Positions 10,267 to 20,520 of a stretch of 64,000 nt of DNA are shown piece by piece. The first letter of the stretch is position 1; the number at the start of each line of letters is the position of its first letter. The position numbers and the translations under genes are program-made. The DNA is from Girardinichthys multiradiatus (Eukaryota; Chordata; Actinopteri; Cyprinodontiformes; Goodeidae), in contig NC_061812.1 of assembly GCF_021462225.1 (NCBI RefSeq), positions 44,621,363-44,685,362 on the forward strand. Direction: 5' to 3'. Under the pieces are notes generated by a model. The model did no database searches. It was not told the DNA's origin and worked only from the letters and a program-made list of their open reading frames with translations.

Positions 10267-12390
10267 TAGGCCCGAGCAGGAAAACTGCAAGGGCCTATTG
10301 TAATCGCTCGAATTCTTATTCTTTTTTCCGGAGACTTTCGGCGGGGCAATATGGGGACTTTGCCAAGCCCCTAGATGCACACGTTTTTACCCAAAATTGT
10401 ACCCCGACGAAAATTCTTGATCCTTAATGTCGTCATCAGTGGGAGTGTCCCAACCACTTAGCCACGCCCCCAAACGTGAGATAGCCCGAACCGTAAGTCG
10501 TAGAGATCTGAAATTTGGCACAATGATAGAGCACCTCAAAACAAGAAAAAAAGTCTCTTGGGGGTATGCCCTAAAATGCACAGGAAGTCGGCCATTTTGG
10601 GTCAAAGGCCGATTTTTGCCTGTTTTTCACTTTTACTCACCTTGAACTTTAACGAACTCCTCCTAGGGATTTTGAGCTATCGGGTTCATATTTGGTCAAC
10701 ATGCAGTTAAGGGATGGGGGATTAAAAGTTATCAAAATCGTGAGTTTTTGGCCATGTTTAGGGGGCGTGGCCGGGCCACGAACTTGGCGTTCGCGCCGAA
10801 AGTGAAACATTGCAATAACGTTCCCAAAAAAAATACAAATCACACCAAAGTTGGCATGAAGGAGGGCCTTCAGCTTACCGACGATCCTATGGGGTCATAT
10901 GCTGACATCATCAAAGCCACGCCCCCTCAGAACCGGAAGTCACTTTTTTCACCTGGAAAGGTGCCTCTCTGACCCTCTTCACCCAATCAACTTGAATCTG
11001 TGTCAGAAGACAGATAACTAGTGGGTCTAACGTCGTTTGAAGCACAGTAACTTTTCATAAAAGGGCGTGGCCATGACGGCGCGGCGAAGTAAGACGTCGC
11101 ACCATGGTCATACGTTTGCCTCTAAATTCCACATATATCATCTGATCTGCACCAAATTCAATATAATTTAACCTTGTCAAGTCCCCAACAGAGATCTGAT
11201 GACATATTCAGTGGGCGTGGCCTAATTCCTACACAGCGCACCCTAGAACATTTCAAAAAATCAGCCCCAAGCCATGCTATTACCGAGGATTCTGACATTT
11301 GGTACACATATGTATCTTCTCATGACCTACAAAAAAGTCTATTGGGAGCATTGGTCCAAACACCACAGGAAGTCGCACATTTTGGATTGAAGTTGCCATT
11401 TTTACCATTTTTTGGGCGATTCTAGCCCGCATATCTGAGCAAACTCCTCCTACAGATTTTGACTTAGAGACTTGAAAATCTCTCACTATACTCTTAAGGG
11501 ATTGGGGATCAAAAGTTATCAAAAGGATTTTGATACATGAAAGCGTGTGGGCGTGGCCACACCTCAAAATATGACTTCTCACCATAAAACACTAAATTGA
11601 CATAACTCCTACAAGGAAAGTCACAGACACATCAAAGCTTCTGGGATTGATCTGCCTCTAGGCCTGAACAATATTCACTGGTCACAGATGCTGACATCAT
11701 CGAAGCCCTGCCCCCTGTGAACAGGAAGTGTCCCCTTTTCCTTTAGAGAATCAATGTTTGATGATCTTCACCTTATGAATGTTAAACTGTCCCAAGTAAC
11801 AGATAATATGATGGTCTTAGACAGTCGACAGTACTTACTGCTTTAGCTGGAGGGTGTGAATATGATGGCGTGGCGAATTCTGATGTCACGCCACACCCAT
11901 ACGTTTGCCTCTAAATTACACATGCATGGTCCGATTCACTCCAAACTGAATATGCTTGATCTTTGTCAGCCCCCAAACAGCTCTATTGGATTACATTTGA
12001 ATTTGGATCAACAGCGCCCCCTAGGACACTTCAAGGGCTATATCTCCCTCATACATCATCAGATCCACTTGAAATGTAGTATACATGATCATGAGTTAAT
12101 GATGGACATGTTGACACAGTCAATTGATGATGTCTTTTTAGCCCCGCCCAGAAACAAACAAGTGAGTGCAGCTTCCATCTGGAAGGTCCGATTTACTCCA
12201 AATTTTGAATGCTTTTTGCCAGACTGAAACTCTGCATGACCGAAGATCATATGACATGTTGGTCAAAGTGCCACCTACTGGCGATGTATTTAAGTGACGC
12301 GGTGTCATCATATGTGGCGTGTATGAGGTGATGCCAGGCTCCTGCGGTCACTCAACAGCCCGAGTTGCGCTGAGGGGTGCGAGGGCAGGT
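10267..12390 (+). repeat. tandem array, unit 2 (complete)
   Basis: This unit opens with a fold-back head (AGGCCCGAGCAGG ... GGGCCT) and runs through the B-type block (GGGTCATATGCTGACATCAT near 10890, GGGCGTGGCC near 11063) and then the A-type block seen in unit 1. It ends at GAGTTGCGCTGAGGGG plus a short tail. It differs from units 1 and 3 at many scattered positions in the A block. Chance frames here are poor in motifs. Its length of about 2.12 kb defines the period of the array. Confidence 0.8.
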
Positions 12391-14440
12391 TTTTAGTTCT
12401 TTGTTTGTTTTTTCCGTTGCGTGTTTGCGGGTCAATATGGGGGCTTTGCCATGCCCCAAAAGTCACCAAACTTCACCCAAAATTGTCCCCCGCATAAAAT
12501 TCTTGTTCCTTAATGTCGTTCTCAGTGGGCGTGGCCAAACCACTTAGCCACGCCCCCAAATGTGAGTTAGGCCGAACCGTAAGTCGTACAGATCTGAAAT
12601 TCGGCACACTGCTAGAGCTCCGCAAACCAAGAAAAAAAGTATCTTGGGGGTATGCCCTAAAACGCACAGGAAGTCGGCCATTTTGGGTCAAATGCCAATT
12701 TTTGCCCGTTTTTCAATTTTACTCACCTCGAACTTTAACGAACTCCTCCTAGGGATTTTGAGCTATTGGCTTCATATTTTGTCAATATGCAGTTAAGGGA
12801 TGTGGGATTAAAAGTTATCAAAATCGTGAGTTTTTGAGCATTTTTAGGGGGTGTGGCCGGGCCACGAACCTGGCGTTCGCGCCGAAAGTGAAAAATTGCA
12901 ATAACTTTCCCAAAAAAAACAAAATCACACCAAAGTTGGCAGGAAGGAGGGCCTTCGGCTTCCCGATGATCCTATGGGGTCATATGCTGACATCATCAAA
13001 GCCACGCCCCCTCAGAACAGGAAGTCACTTTTTTCACTTGGAAAGGTGCCTCTCTGACCCTCTTGACCCAATCAACTTGAATCTGTGTCAGAAGACAGAT
13101 AACTAGTGGGTCTAACTTCATTTGAGGCACAGTGACTTTTCATAAAAGGGCGTGGCCGTGGCGGCGCGGCAAAGTCAGACATCACGCCATGGTCATACGT
13201 TTGCCTCTAATTTCCACATAAATCATCTGATCTGCACCAAATTCAATGTGATTGGTCCTTGTCCATTCCCCAACAGAGATCTGATGACATATTAGGTGGG
13301 CGTGGCCTAATTTGTACACAGCACCCCCTAGAAAATAAAAAAAAATCAGCCCCAAGCCATGCTTTGACCGAGAATTATGAAATTTGGCACACCTATGTAA
13401 CTTCTCAAGACCTACAAAAACGTCTCCTGGAGCATTGGTACAAACACCACAGGAAGTCGGCCATTTTGGATTGAAGTTGCCATTTTTACCATTTATTGGG
13501 CGTTTCTATTCCGCATATCTGAGCGAACTCCTCCTACAGATTTTGACTTAGAGACTTCAAAATCACTCAATATACTATTAAGGGACTGGGGATCAAAAGT
13601 TATCAAAAGCTTTTTCATACATGAAAGCGTGTGGGCATGGCCACAAGGAAATTCACAGAGACATGAAACCTTCTGGGATTGATCTGCCTCTAGGCCTGAA
13701 CAATATTCACTGATCAGATGCTGACATCATTGATGCCCCGCCCCCTCAGAACAGGAAGTGTCACGTTTTCCTTTAGAGAGTCAATGTTTGATGTTCTTCC
13801 CCTAATCAATGTGAAACTGTCCCAAGTAACAGATAACATGATGCTCTTAGACAGTCGACAGTACTTACTGCTTTAGCTGGAGGGTGTGAATATGATGGCG
13901 TGGCGAATTCTGATGTCACGCCACGGCCATACGTTTGCCTCTAAATTACACATGCATGGTCTGATTCACTCCAAACTCAATATTCTTGATCTTTGTCAGC
14001 CCCCAAACAGCTCTATTGGATTACATTTAAATTTGGATCAATAGCACCCCCTAGGACACTTCAAGGGCTATATCTCCCTCATACATCATCGGATCCACTT
14101 GAAATGTAGTATACATGATCATGAGTTAATGATGGACATTTTGACACAGTCAATTGATGATGTCGTTTTAGCCCCACCCACAAACAAACAAGTGAGTGCA
14201 GCTCCCATCTGGAAGGTCAGATTTACTCAAAATTTTGAATGCTTTTTGCCAGACTGAAACTCTGCATGACCGAAGATAATATGACATGTTGCTCAAAGTG
14301 CCACCTACTGGCGACGTGTTGAAGTGAAGCAGTGTCATCGTCGGTGGCATGTATGAGCCAGGCTCCTGCGGTCACTCAACAGCCCGAGTTGCGCTGAGGG
14401 GTGCGAGGGCCTTCAAAGCTGCTTGCAGGTTTCTAGTTTT
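12391..14440 (+). repeat. tandem array, unit 3 (head truncated, about 60 bp internally deleted)
   Basis: The unit joins unit 2 without the fold-back head and starts near GGTCAATATGGGGGCTTTGCC. It carries the B block (12974, GTCATATGCTGACATCATCA) and the A block (13450 onward). It lacks part of the stretch after GTGTGGGC at 13631 that units 1 and 2 have, which shortens its spacing to 2024-2084 bp. From about 13700 to the end it is almost identical to unit 1, including the terminal CTTCAAAGCTGCTTGCAGG that unit 2 lacks. After TTTCTAGTT the sequence leaves the family. Confidence 0.8.
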
Positions 14441-14533
14441 TATTAAAACTGCTTGATGATCCTGACCAGCAAAATGCCAAGACTAGATGCTTATAGTTTT
14501 TCTCCACACTTATTAAATTTGGTTTCATATATA

Positions 14534-14651
14534 CAGTACAGACCAAAAGTTTGGACACACCTTCTCATTCAAAGAGTTTTCTTTATTTTCATGACTATGA
14601 AAATTGTAGCTTCACACTGAAGGCATAAAAACTATGAATTAACACATGTGG
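14534..14651 (+). mobile_element. Tc1-like transposon end (CAGTACAGACCAAAAG family)
   Basis: After a TA (14532-14533) the sequence CAGTACAGACCAAAAGTTTG matches the left end of the element at 45113. It continues through CATGACTATGAAAATTGTAG and GCATAAAAACTATGAATTAA before breaking off. Only the terminal 118 bp are present, with no transposase sequence and no partner end nearby. Confidence 0.85.
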
Positions 14652-15915
14652 ACTTTTTCGTTTTCCGATGAGCTAACTCCTCCCTCCTACTTCCCTATGT
14701 CTAAAGGGATTGCTCAATTCAGCTCTCCATCCAACGGCTCCGGACTTCCCTAAACCTGAAAGATCTTACTAAGCAGGTTTACTGAAAGTTCTGTGTAAGC
14801 TGGTGTCGGGAAATGACTCGTCTAGCCTCTGACAATCAAAGATTACTTGTCTCATTTAATATGGCAATCTAGGTTCCAACCCCTTCCACACCCACGTCCA
14901 CTGGTAGACTATCCACTAGTCAGGTTGTATCTGTGGTCCTGCAAGGGTATATCTGTCTATGGCCCGCCTTTGTCTATAGGTCTCCTAAGCCAACCCCACT
15001 TCTGACAGGGTACAGATTGACATGTACAGTGGGTGGCCGTGAATCTTGAGTTCGACCCGACGGCCTGGCCGAGCCAGAGTGGTACATTGTGGGGCAAAGT
15101 GAAATTTCTGGCCTTCTTATTCCAGAAACCTCTCTCATGAATTTTCCGTTGGCCAATGAAGGAGAATAAATGAAATCCACTTGGGACTCTTCTCCAGAAG
15201 TGATGCCCTTCAGTTGTTGGTCCGGTCTCCAGCTGAAAAGCAACTTCTTTCAAATGTCCGCCTTCCTATATTGCCTCTTGTGACGTCGGACCTGGGACGG
15301 CCCCGTCATATCAGCCGCAGTGGCTGCTGGGTTTTTTAGGACAGACTATCCTGCGGTATAAAATGGCCAATGACGTTGGAAAGGCATAATGGCGTCCAGC
15401 AACGTGCAAATGGTCCAATATTCAGCAAACAAGTGGTCCAACACCAGGAATGTGAACATTTATTCCTGTATGCTGCTGCAACTTCTACTTTTCCAGGGTC
15501 TTCTTTTTGCTATACTGGAATGACTGTTATTGTTGCTCCGATGGAGTATACACCTCTAAATGGGACTACAACCATTTGCACTGCCAGTTGTGCCTTCTGG
15601 GTGGAGCCAGGGTCAGTGGGTGTGTCTGTCCAATGAGCCACAGTACCTGGAATCTGTACCACCCTATCGCGATGCCAGTTTTCAGAGGTTACGATGAACT
15701 CACTCACCCACCTTCTGTTTGGGTCTGGCTCCATGGCTGCCCCAGGCATCTAGACTGGTGGTGCAGTAGTAGAGCCCTGTACCCCGAACACCACTTTCCT
15801 TGGGAGTGTCGGGATTTGCAACAACTTCTAATATTAACTGTACCCAGGTTGTCTCTTTCATATATAGCTGATTGAGAATTTCTAAACCTTAATGTTTTCT
15901 ATTTTAATTATCAGT
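14652..15915. other. unrecognised 1.26-kb segment with a promoter-like block
   Basis: This segment is richer in G+C than its surroundings and is not assigned to any family I recognise. It contains a CRE-like TGACGTC (15281), a TATAAAA (15357) and an ATG at 15389 opening a 44-codon frame with a C-terminal hydrophobic stretch (CMLLQLLLFQGLLFAILE). Two further overlapping plus-strand frames (15370-15636 and 15507-15875) look like one reading broken by frameshifts. The first 28-bp direct repeat (14834-14861) lies inside it. It could be a decayed element of viral or transposon origin or an unknown gene fragment. No function is proposed. Confidence 0.35.
15281..15391 (+). promoter_or_regulatory. 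possible promoter: CRE-like site, TATA box, start codon
   Basis: TGACGTC at 15281-15287 is followed by TATAAAA at 15357-15363 and ATGGCGTCC at 15389. The spacing from TATA to ATG (about 30 bp) is short, so transcription would start close to or at the ATG. The sites match textbook motifs, but nothing in the sequence proves activity. Confidence 0.3.
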
Positions 15916-18900
15916 TCTCAATCATATTTCAATCATATCAGAATCACAATCAGAATCAGCTTTATTGCCAAGTTTGTGCATACAAACAAGGAATTTGACT
16001 CCGGTAGACTTTGCTCTTTTGTTCCCTTTTTGCATTACAGAATATACAAATTTACAATTTACAATGTACAATATACACATATCTAATAGAAAAGGTGCAT
16101 TTGCAACATCTGTATGCTGTTGTTCTGTACTCTATTGAATGTTCATCAGAGAAAAAGCCTGGGGTAGGAAACTGTCTTTGTGGCGGCTGGTTTTAGTAAA
16201 CAGTGCTCTGTAGCGGCGGCCTGAAGGTAAAACTCTAAACAGTTTATGTGCAGGGTGTGTGGGGTCTGCAGAGATTTTGGCAGCTCTTTTCTTGACCCTA
16301 GACCTGTATAAGTCCTGTATGGAGGGAAGGTCAGCTCTGATTATTCTCTCTGCAGTCCTGATTATTCGTTGCAGTCTGAACCTGTCCTGTTTTGTGGATG
16401 AGCCAAACCACACTGAGATGGATGAAGACAGGACAGACTGAATGATGGCAGTGTAGAAGATGACCAACAGCTCCTGTGGAAGGTTGAACTTCTTGAGTTG
16501 CCTCAGGAAGTACAGTCTCTGCTGTGCCTTCTTTCGAACAGTGTCTATGTGTGAAGACCATCTCAGGTCCTCAGAGATGGTGGTTCCTAAGAACCTGAAG
16601 TGGTCCACGGCCGATACAGTGTTGTTGAGGATGGTGAGGGGGGTGTATGGGGTTGGTGTTCTCCGAAAGTCCACCACCATTTCCACAGTCTTGAGTGGGT
16701 TCAGTTCAAGGTAGTTCTGACCGCACCAGTGTACCAGCCGATCCACCTGCTGTCTGTATGCGGACTCATCACCGTCCTGGATCAGTCCAATGACAGTGGT
16801 GTCATCTGCAAACTTAAGGAGTTTCACGGACGAGTCCGATGAGGTGCAGTCATTTGTGTACAGAGAGAAGAGGAGTGGGGATACAACACACCCCTGGGGG
16901 GCACCAGTACTTATTGATCTGGATCGGGAGAAGATGCTCCCCAGTCTCACCTGCTGCTGTCGGTCTGTCAGGAAGCTGTTGATCCACTGACAGGTGGAGG
17001 CTGGGACGTTGAGCTGTGTGAGCTTCTGGTGGAGGATGTCTGGTATGATAGTGTTGAAGGCCAAGCTGAAGTCTACAGACAGGATCCTGGCATACGTCTC
17101 TGGACGGTCGAGGTGTTGCAGGATGAAGTGTAGACCTAAGTTAACAGCATCATCTGCCGACCTGTTTGCTCGGTAAGCAAATTGCAGGGGGTCCAGCAGG
17201 GGGCCTGTGATGTCTTTCAGGTGCTTCAGCACCAGCCGCTCAAAGGATTTCATGATCACAGACGTCAGGGCTACAGGCCTGTAGTCATTTAATCCTACGA
17301 TGGTGGGTTTCTCGGGAACCGGGATGATGGTGGATCGTTTGAGGCAGGAGGGGACCTCACATTTCTCCAGTGACTTGTTGAAGATCCTTGTGAAGATCGG
17401 AGCAAGTTGATGTGCGCAGGCTTTCAGACATGATGGGGAGACGTTATCAGGTCCTCCAGCTTTCTTTGTTTTCATGCGCTGAAAGAGCCTATTTACCTCT
17501 TCCTCGGAGATCTTTAGTGCAGGCAGAGGATCTGATGGTGGGGGGTTGGTTGCTTTATGGGAGGAATTTGTTCCTGAATGGGATGTAGAGGGGATTTGAG
17601 GTGTGAATGGCTTCTTGTCATGTCTGCAGTGGAAGCCATTCAGACGGTTGGCCAGGAGACGACTCTGTTCAGGATGGGTGGAGGGGCTCTTGTAGGCAGT
17701 CAGGTTTCTCAGACCAGTCCATACAGCTGAATTGTCACCAGTAGAAAGGCTGTTCTTAAGCTTCTCACTATAGCTTCTCTTAGCTGCTTTGATCTCCTTT
17801 GTTAATTTGTTCCTGGCCTGCCTGTACCGCGCCCATTCTCCACTGCTGTGAGCTTCTTCCTTTTCCCTGCGCAGATTCCTGAGGTGTGGAGTAAACCATG
17901 GCTTATTGTTCCCAAAGGTGCAGAAGGTCTTGGTCTGCACACACATGTCCTCACAGAAACTTATGTATGATGTCACCACATCAGTTAGTTGGTTTAAGTC
18001 AGTGGCTGAGGTTTCAAAAACAGTCCAGTCTGTGCATTCAAAGCAGGCCTGTAGCATCTGCTTTGATTCCTCAGTCCACTTCTTAACAGTGTGAACCTTG
18101 GGTTTGGAAGCTCTTAGTCTCTGTCTGTAGGTTGGGATGAGGAGGATAAGAGAATGATCTGAAAAACCCAGAGCAGCCCCAGTAACAGCATGATAATGAG
18201 TCCTTTAAATCTGTGTAACAATGGTCCAGTGTGTTTTTGTCTCTGGTGGGACACTTAATATGCTGTCTGTATTTGGGGAGTTCATTTGAGAGGTTTGTGC
18301 TGTTAAAATCTCCCAGTATTATTATGAAAGAGTCCGTGTATTTTTTCTCCAGGTCTGTAATCAGCTCAGCAAGATTCTTTTCTGCGGCAGAAGTGCAGCC
18401 ATGCGGTGGAAAATATGAGCCGATTATTATAAACGAGGAAAACTCTCTCGGTGAATAAAACGGCTTACAGATTATGGAAATTGACTCCAGATCCGGGCTA
18501 CATGTTTTTCCCAGCACTTTTACGTCTCTGCACCAACTTTCATTTATATAAAAGCAGATTCCACCACCTCGCTTCTTCCCCGATAGCTCCACGCTGCGAT
18601 CCGCTCTGAGCAGCTGGAAGTCCGGCAACAGCAGTGCGCGGTCCGGGATGTTTTCACTCAGCCATGTCTCGGTAAAGCAAAGAACCGCTGATCCGCGGAG
18701 ATCCGTGTTTTTACCGGTGAGAAGAAGCAGCTCGTCCATCTTGTTGTTGAGAGAGCGGACATTTGCCAGGTGGATTGAAGGCAGTGGTGTGTGAAGTCCT
18801 CTTTTGCGGAGCTTTACCAGCGCGCCAGAACGCTTTCCCCTCCGCCGTTTTCGGCGCAGAATCCCATATAGAGCCGCAGCTCCGCTTGCCAGGATCTCAG

Positions 18901-19101
18901 TGAACCTTGGATTGATGAAAGATGGTGAAAAAAACCCAAGAGAGGACTCTCTGATGTTGAGAAGTTCCTCTCTACTGAATGAGACCACAGGATTGTGGCC
19001 CGACACCACAGAACTGTGGCTCGAAAAACATAAAAACACACAAAATACAAAAACAAAGAGAGAGCGAAGATCCTAGGCTGCCATCGTCAGCGCCATCTTG
19101 A
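15916..19101 (-). mobile_element. near full-length L2/Rex1-group LINE retrotransposon
   Basis: Read on the minus strand, the element begins CAAGATGGCGCTGACGATGG at 19100, a 5' end resembling the YY1-type start seen in other LINEs. It then carries an endonuclease-reverse transcriptase gene and ends with a tail of imperfect GATTCTGATT repeats near 15930-15960, as is usual for L2-type elements. The 3.2-kb length and the presence of both domains indicate a nearly complete insertion. The 5' end abuts a 28-bp sequence (19102-19129) that recurs at 14834-14861. Confidence 0.85.
16132..19039 (-). pseudogene. LINE endonuclease-reverse transcriptase broken by one frameshift
   Basis: The first frame (19039-18083) encodes an apurinic-type endonuclease: HLANVRSLNNKMDELL, TETWLS, GDFN and LDHCYT are in the expected order. 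The second frame (18057-16132, open upstream to about 18190) encodes the end of the endonuclease (SDHS) and a full reverse transcriptase with NDYRPVALTS, GAPQGCVVSPLLF and the catalytic FADDTT, plus the C-terminal HPAHKLFRVLPSGRRYR typical of the CR1/L2/Rex1 group. A single extra base near 18193-18196 shifts the frame; apart from it I see no stop. The protein would nick target DNA and copy its own RNA in the nucleus. As it stands, one full-length product cannot be made. Confidence 0.9.
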
Positions 19102-19185
19102 AATCAAAGATTACTTGTCTCATTTAATACTTGTTTAACTTGATAATCAAAGATTACTAATTTCATTTAATACTTGTAGAAAATG
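19102..19185. repeat. two tandem copies of a 42-bp sequence
   Basis: TTGAAATCAAAGATTACTTG and TTGATAATCAAAGATTACTA start 42 bp apart, and both run into CATTTAATACTTGT. The first copy contains the 28 bp repeated at 14834-14861. This may be the pre-insertion target of the LINE. Confidence 0.7.
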
Positions 19186-19389
19186 GAAAATCATCATACA
19201 TTATTCCTTTGGTTACACTTCTTGGTTATACTTCTGCAAAAGATAAGAGAGTTGATATATGACGACACACAGGCCTCTCCAGTCTCTCAGTTCTAGAATA
19301 TGAGAATATGCTTGTTTCACTCTCTACTGCTTCAAATGTGTATTTTAATAATTATTGCATGGATTACACAAAAGGATATTTATTGTAAT

Positions 19390-19677
19390 TTTTATGGAAT
19401 TAAGACAGCGTTCAAAAGTTGGAAGTATAGGCAATATTTGAAATTCACTGATGTTAAAGGCAAAAATTTTCATGTGATTTGCAAGTCATGTCCAGGAACA
19501 AAGAAATTATCCACGTCACTGACCAACAACTCCAACCTTATGAAGCAGCTGGCATCATCTGACCCTTCCACAACCCTTGTGGCTAACAACCCGAGCCCTG
19601 CTGCTGCCACAAGAGCTCCGACCATCCAACACCGTGCAAAAAGAAAAGGCTTGATTTTTCTGGTCAGCGACTTGTAA
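19390..19677 (+). pseudogene. hAT transposase N-terminal fragment, BED-finger-like
   Basis: The frame reads YGIKTAFKSWKYRQYLKF, then VKGKNFHVICKSCPGTKKL, then SNLMKQL. This has the layout of a BED zinc finger: aromatic residues, a C-x2-C pair, a leucine-rich spacing. The expected His pair at the end is absent or altered (MKQL where HL is usual). The frame stops at 19677, soon after a Ser/Pro/Ala-rich linker. It opens at 19300, but the first 30 residues look non-coding. It can at most bind DNA and cannot transpose. Confidence 0.6.
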
Positions 19678-19833
19678 CATCATTTTATATTCTGAAAGGT
19701 AACTAAATAGTTACTTTGCCTTGTAACTAGTTACTTTGATAGTGTGGTAACTGAGTTACTAACTCAGTAACTGAGATTTGGGGAGAAGTAACTATAACTA
19801 GTTGCTTTTTTAAAGTAACATTCCCTACACTGG
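19390..19833 (+). mobile_element. hAT-type transposon fragment
   Basis: An N-terminal transposase fragment with a BED-finger-like region is followed at once by a 3' terminal region of repeated GTTACTT/AGTAAC words ending in CCCTACACTGG, a texture common at hAT ends in fish. The catalytic and dimerisation domains are missing, so this is an internally deleted copy. The left terminus was not found. Confidence 0.6.
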
Positions 19834-20268
19834 TTATAAATACTGCATATGGTCTTAATGCAGCCTAAAACTGATTGAGGCATATTCTACACATACCAAG
19901 AATCATATTGGAAGCAATTTGCAACCCCCTTGTCGTGGGAGTTATACCCAAATATGTCTTATGCCTCTAGTTTGCTTTTGTGGAAATATAAATGCCTTAT
20001 CATTAGTAGCTAAAGCTAAGATATATTTGGGATTTGCTGCTTATAGATTGATTATTATTAGGAGTTTTTAGTTATGCTTTTGAGAGTTAGAAAAATCCTT
20101 AAACAGTAGCTTCTAATGTGGTCACACAATGAGTGTTTACTATTCAAGGTTAAAGCTTGCAGGTGTTTTCTGTCTGTACCGTGAGAAGCCGACAGTGCAT
20201 TAGGGAGTCATGGTACTCCTCCCACTGAAGATTCCTGAAGACGTGTGGGAAACAATTCTTTAATTAAA

Positions 20269-20520
20269 TGATGAAATGTATCTCTGTTTCTTTGATACTT
20301 CTGCTGGGGAGACATCCACAGACAGAATGATTGTGTATGTGTACTGCATAGCAGCGTGGGGTATAAAATGTAATGTGGCGCACCCCCAGTGAGACAACAC
20401 ACAGACGTTTCCAGGTACCAGTGTAAGTGTGATGTCCCCTCTCTGAATTCAGATTGGTTTTAATAAACTTGTGGAAACGTACAACTGATCTCTGACTGAG
20501 GATTGTCCTTTGGGGTGTCA
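20269..20520 (+). mobile_element. candidate solo LTR of a retroelement
   Basis: A 252-bp segment begins TGATGAAATG and ends GGGGTGTCA (TG...CA). It contains TATAAAA at 20362 and the polyadenylation signal AATAAA at 20462, in the order and spacing of U3-R-U5. AATTAAA stands directly on both sides; as a 7-bp duplication it is longer than most LTR elements make, so it may be partly chance in AT-rich DNA. No internal retroviral sequence is next to it. Confidence 0.5.

Noticed and set aside
10427..13474. frames repeated between array units (for example 10427-10645 and 12513-12752)
   Set aside because: They recur because the DNA is duplicated; the aligned frames differ by frameshifts and substitutions without sign of coding constraint.
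19300..19389. start of the hAT-like frame as a signal peptide (RICLFHSLLLQMCILIIIAW)
   Set aside because: The hydrophobic stretch lies upstream of the recognisable BED-like region and is more likely translated non-coding DNA.
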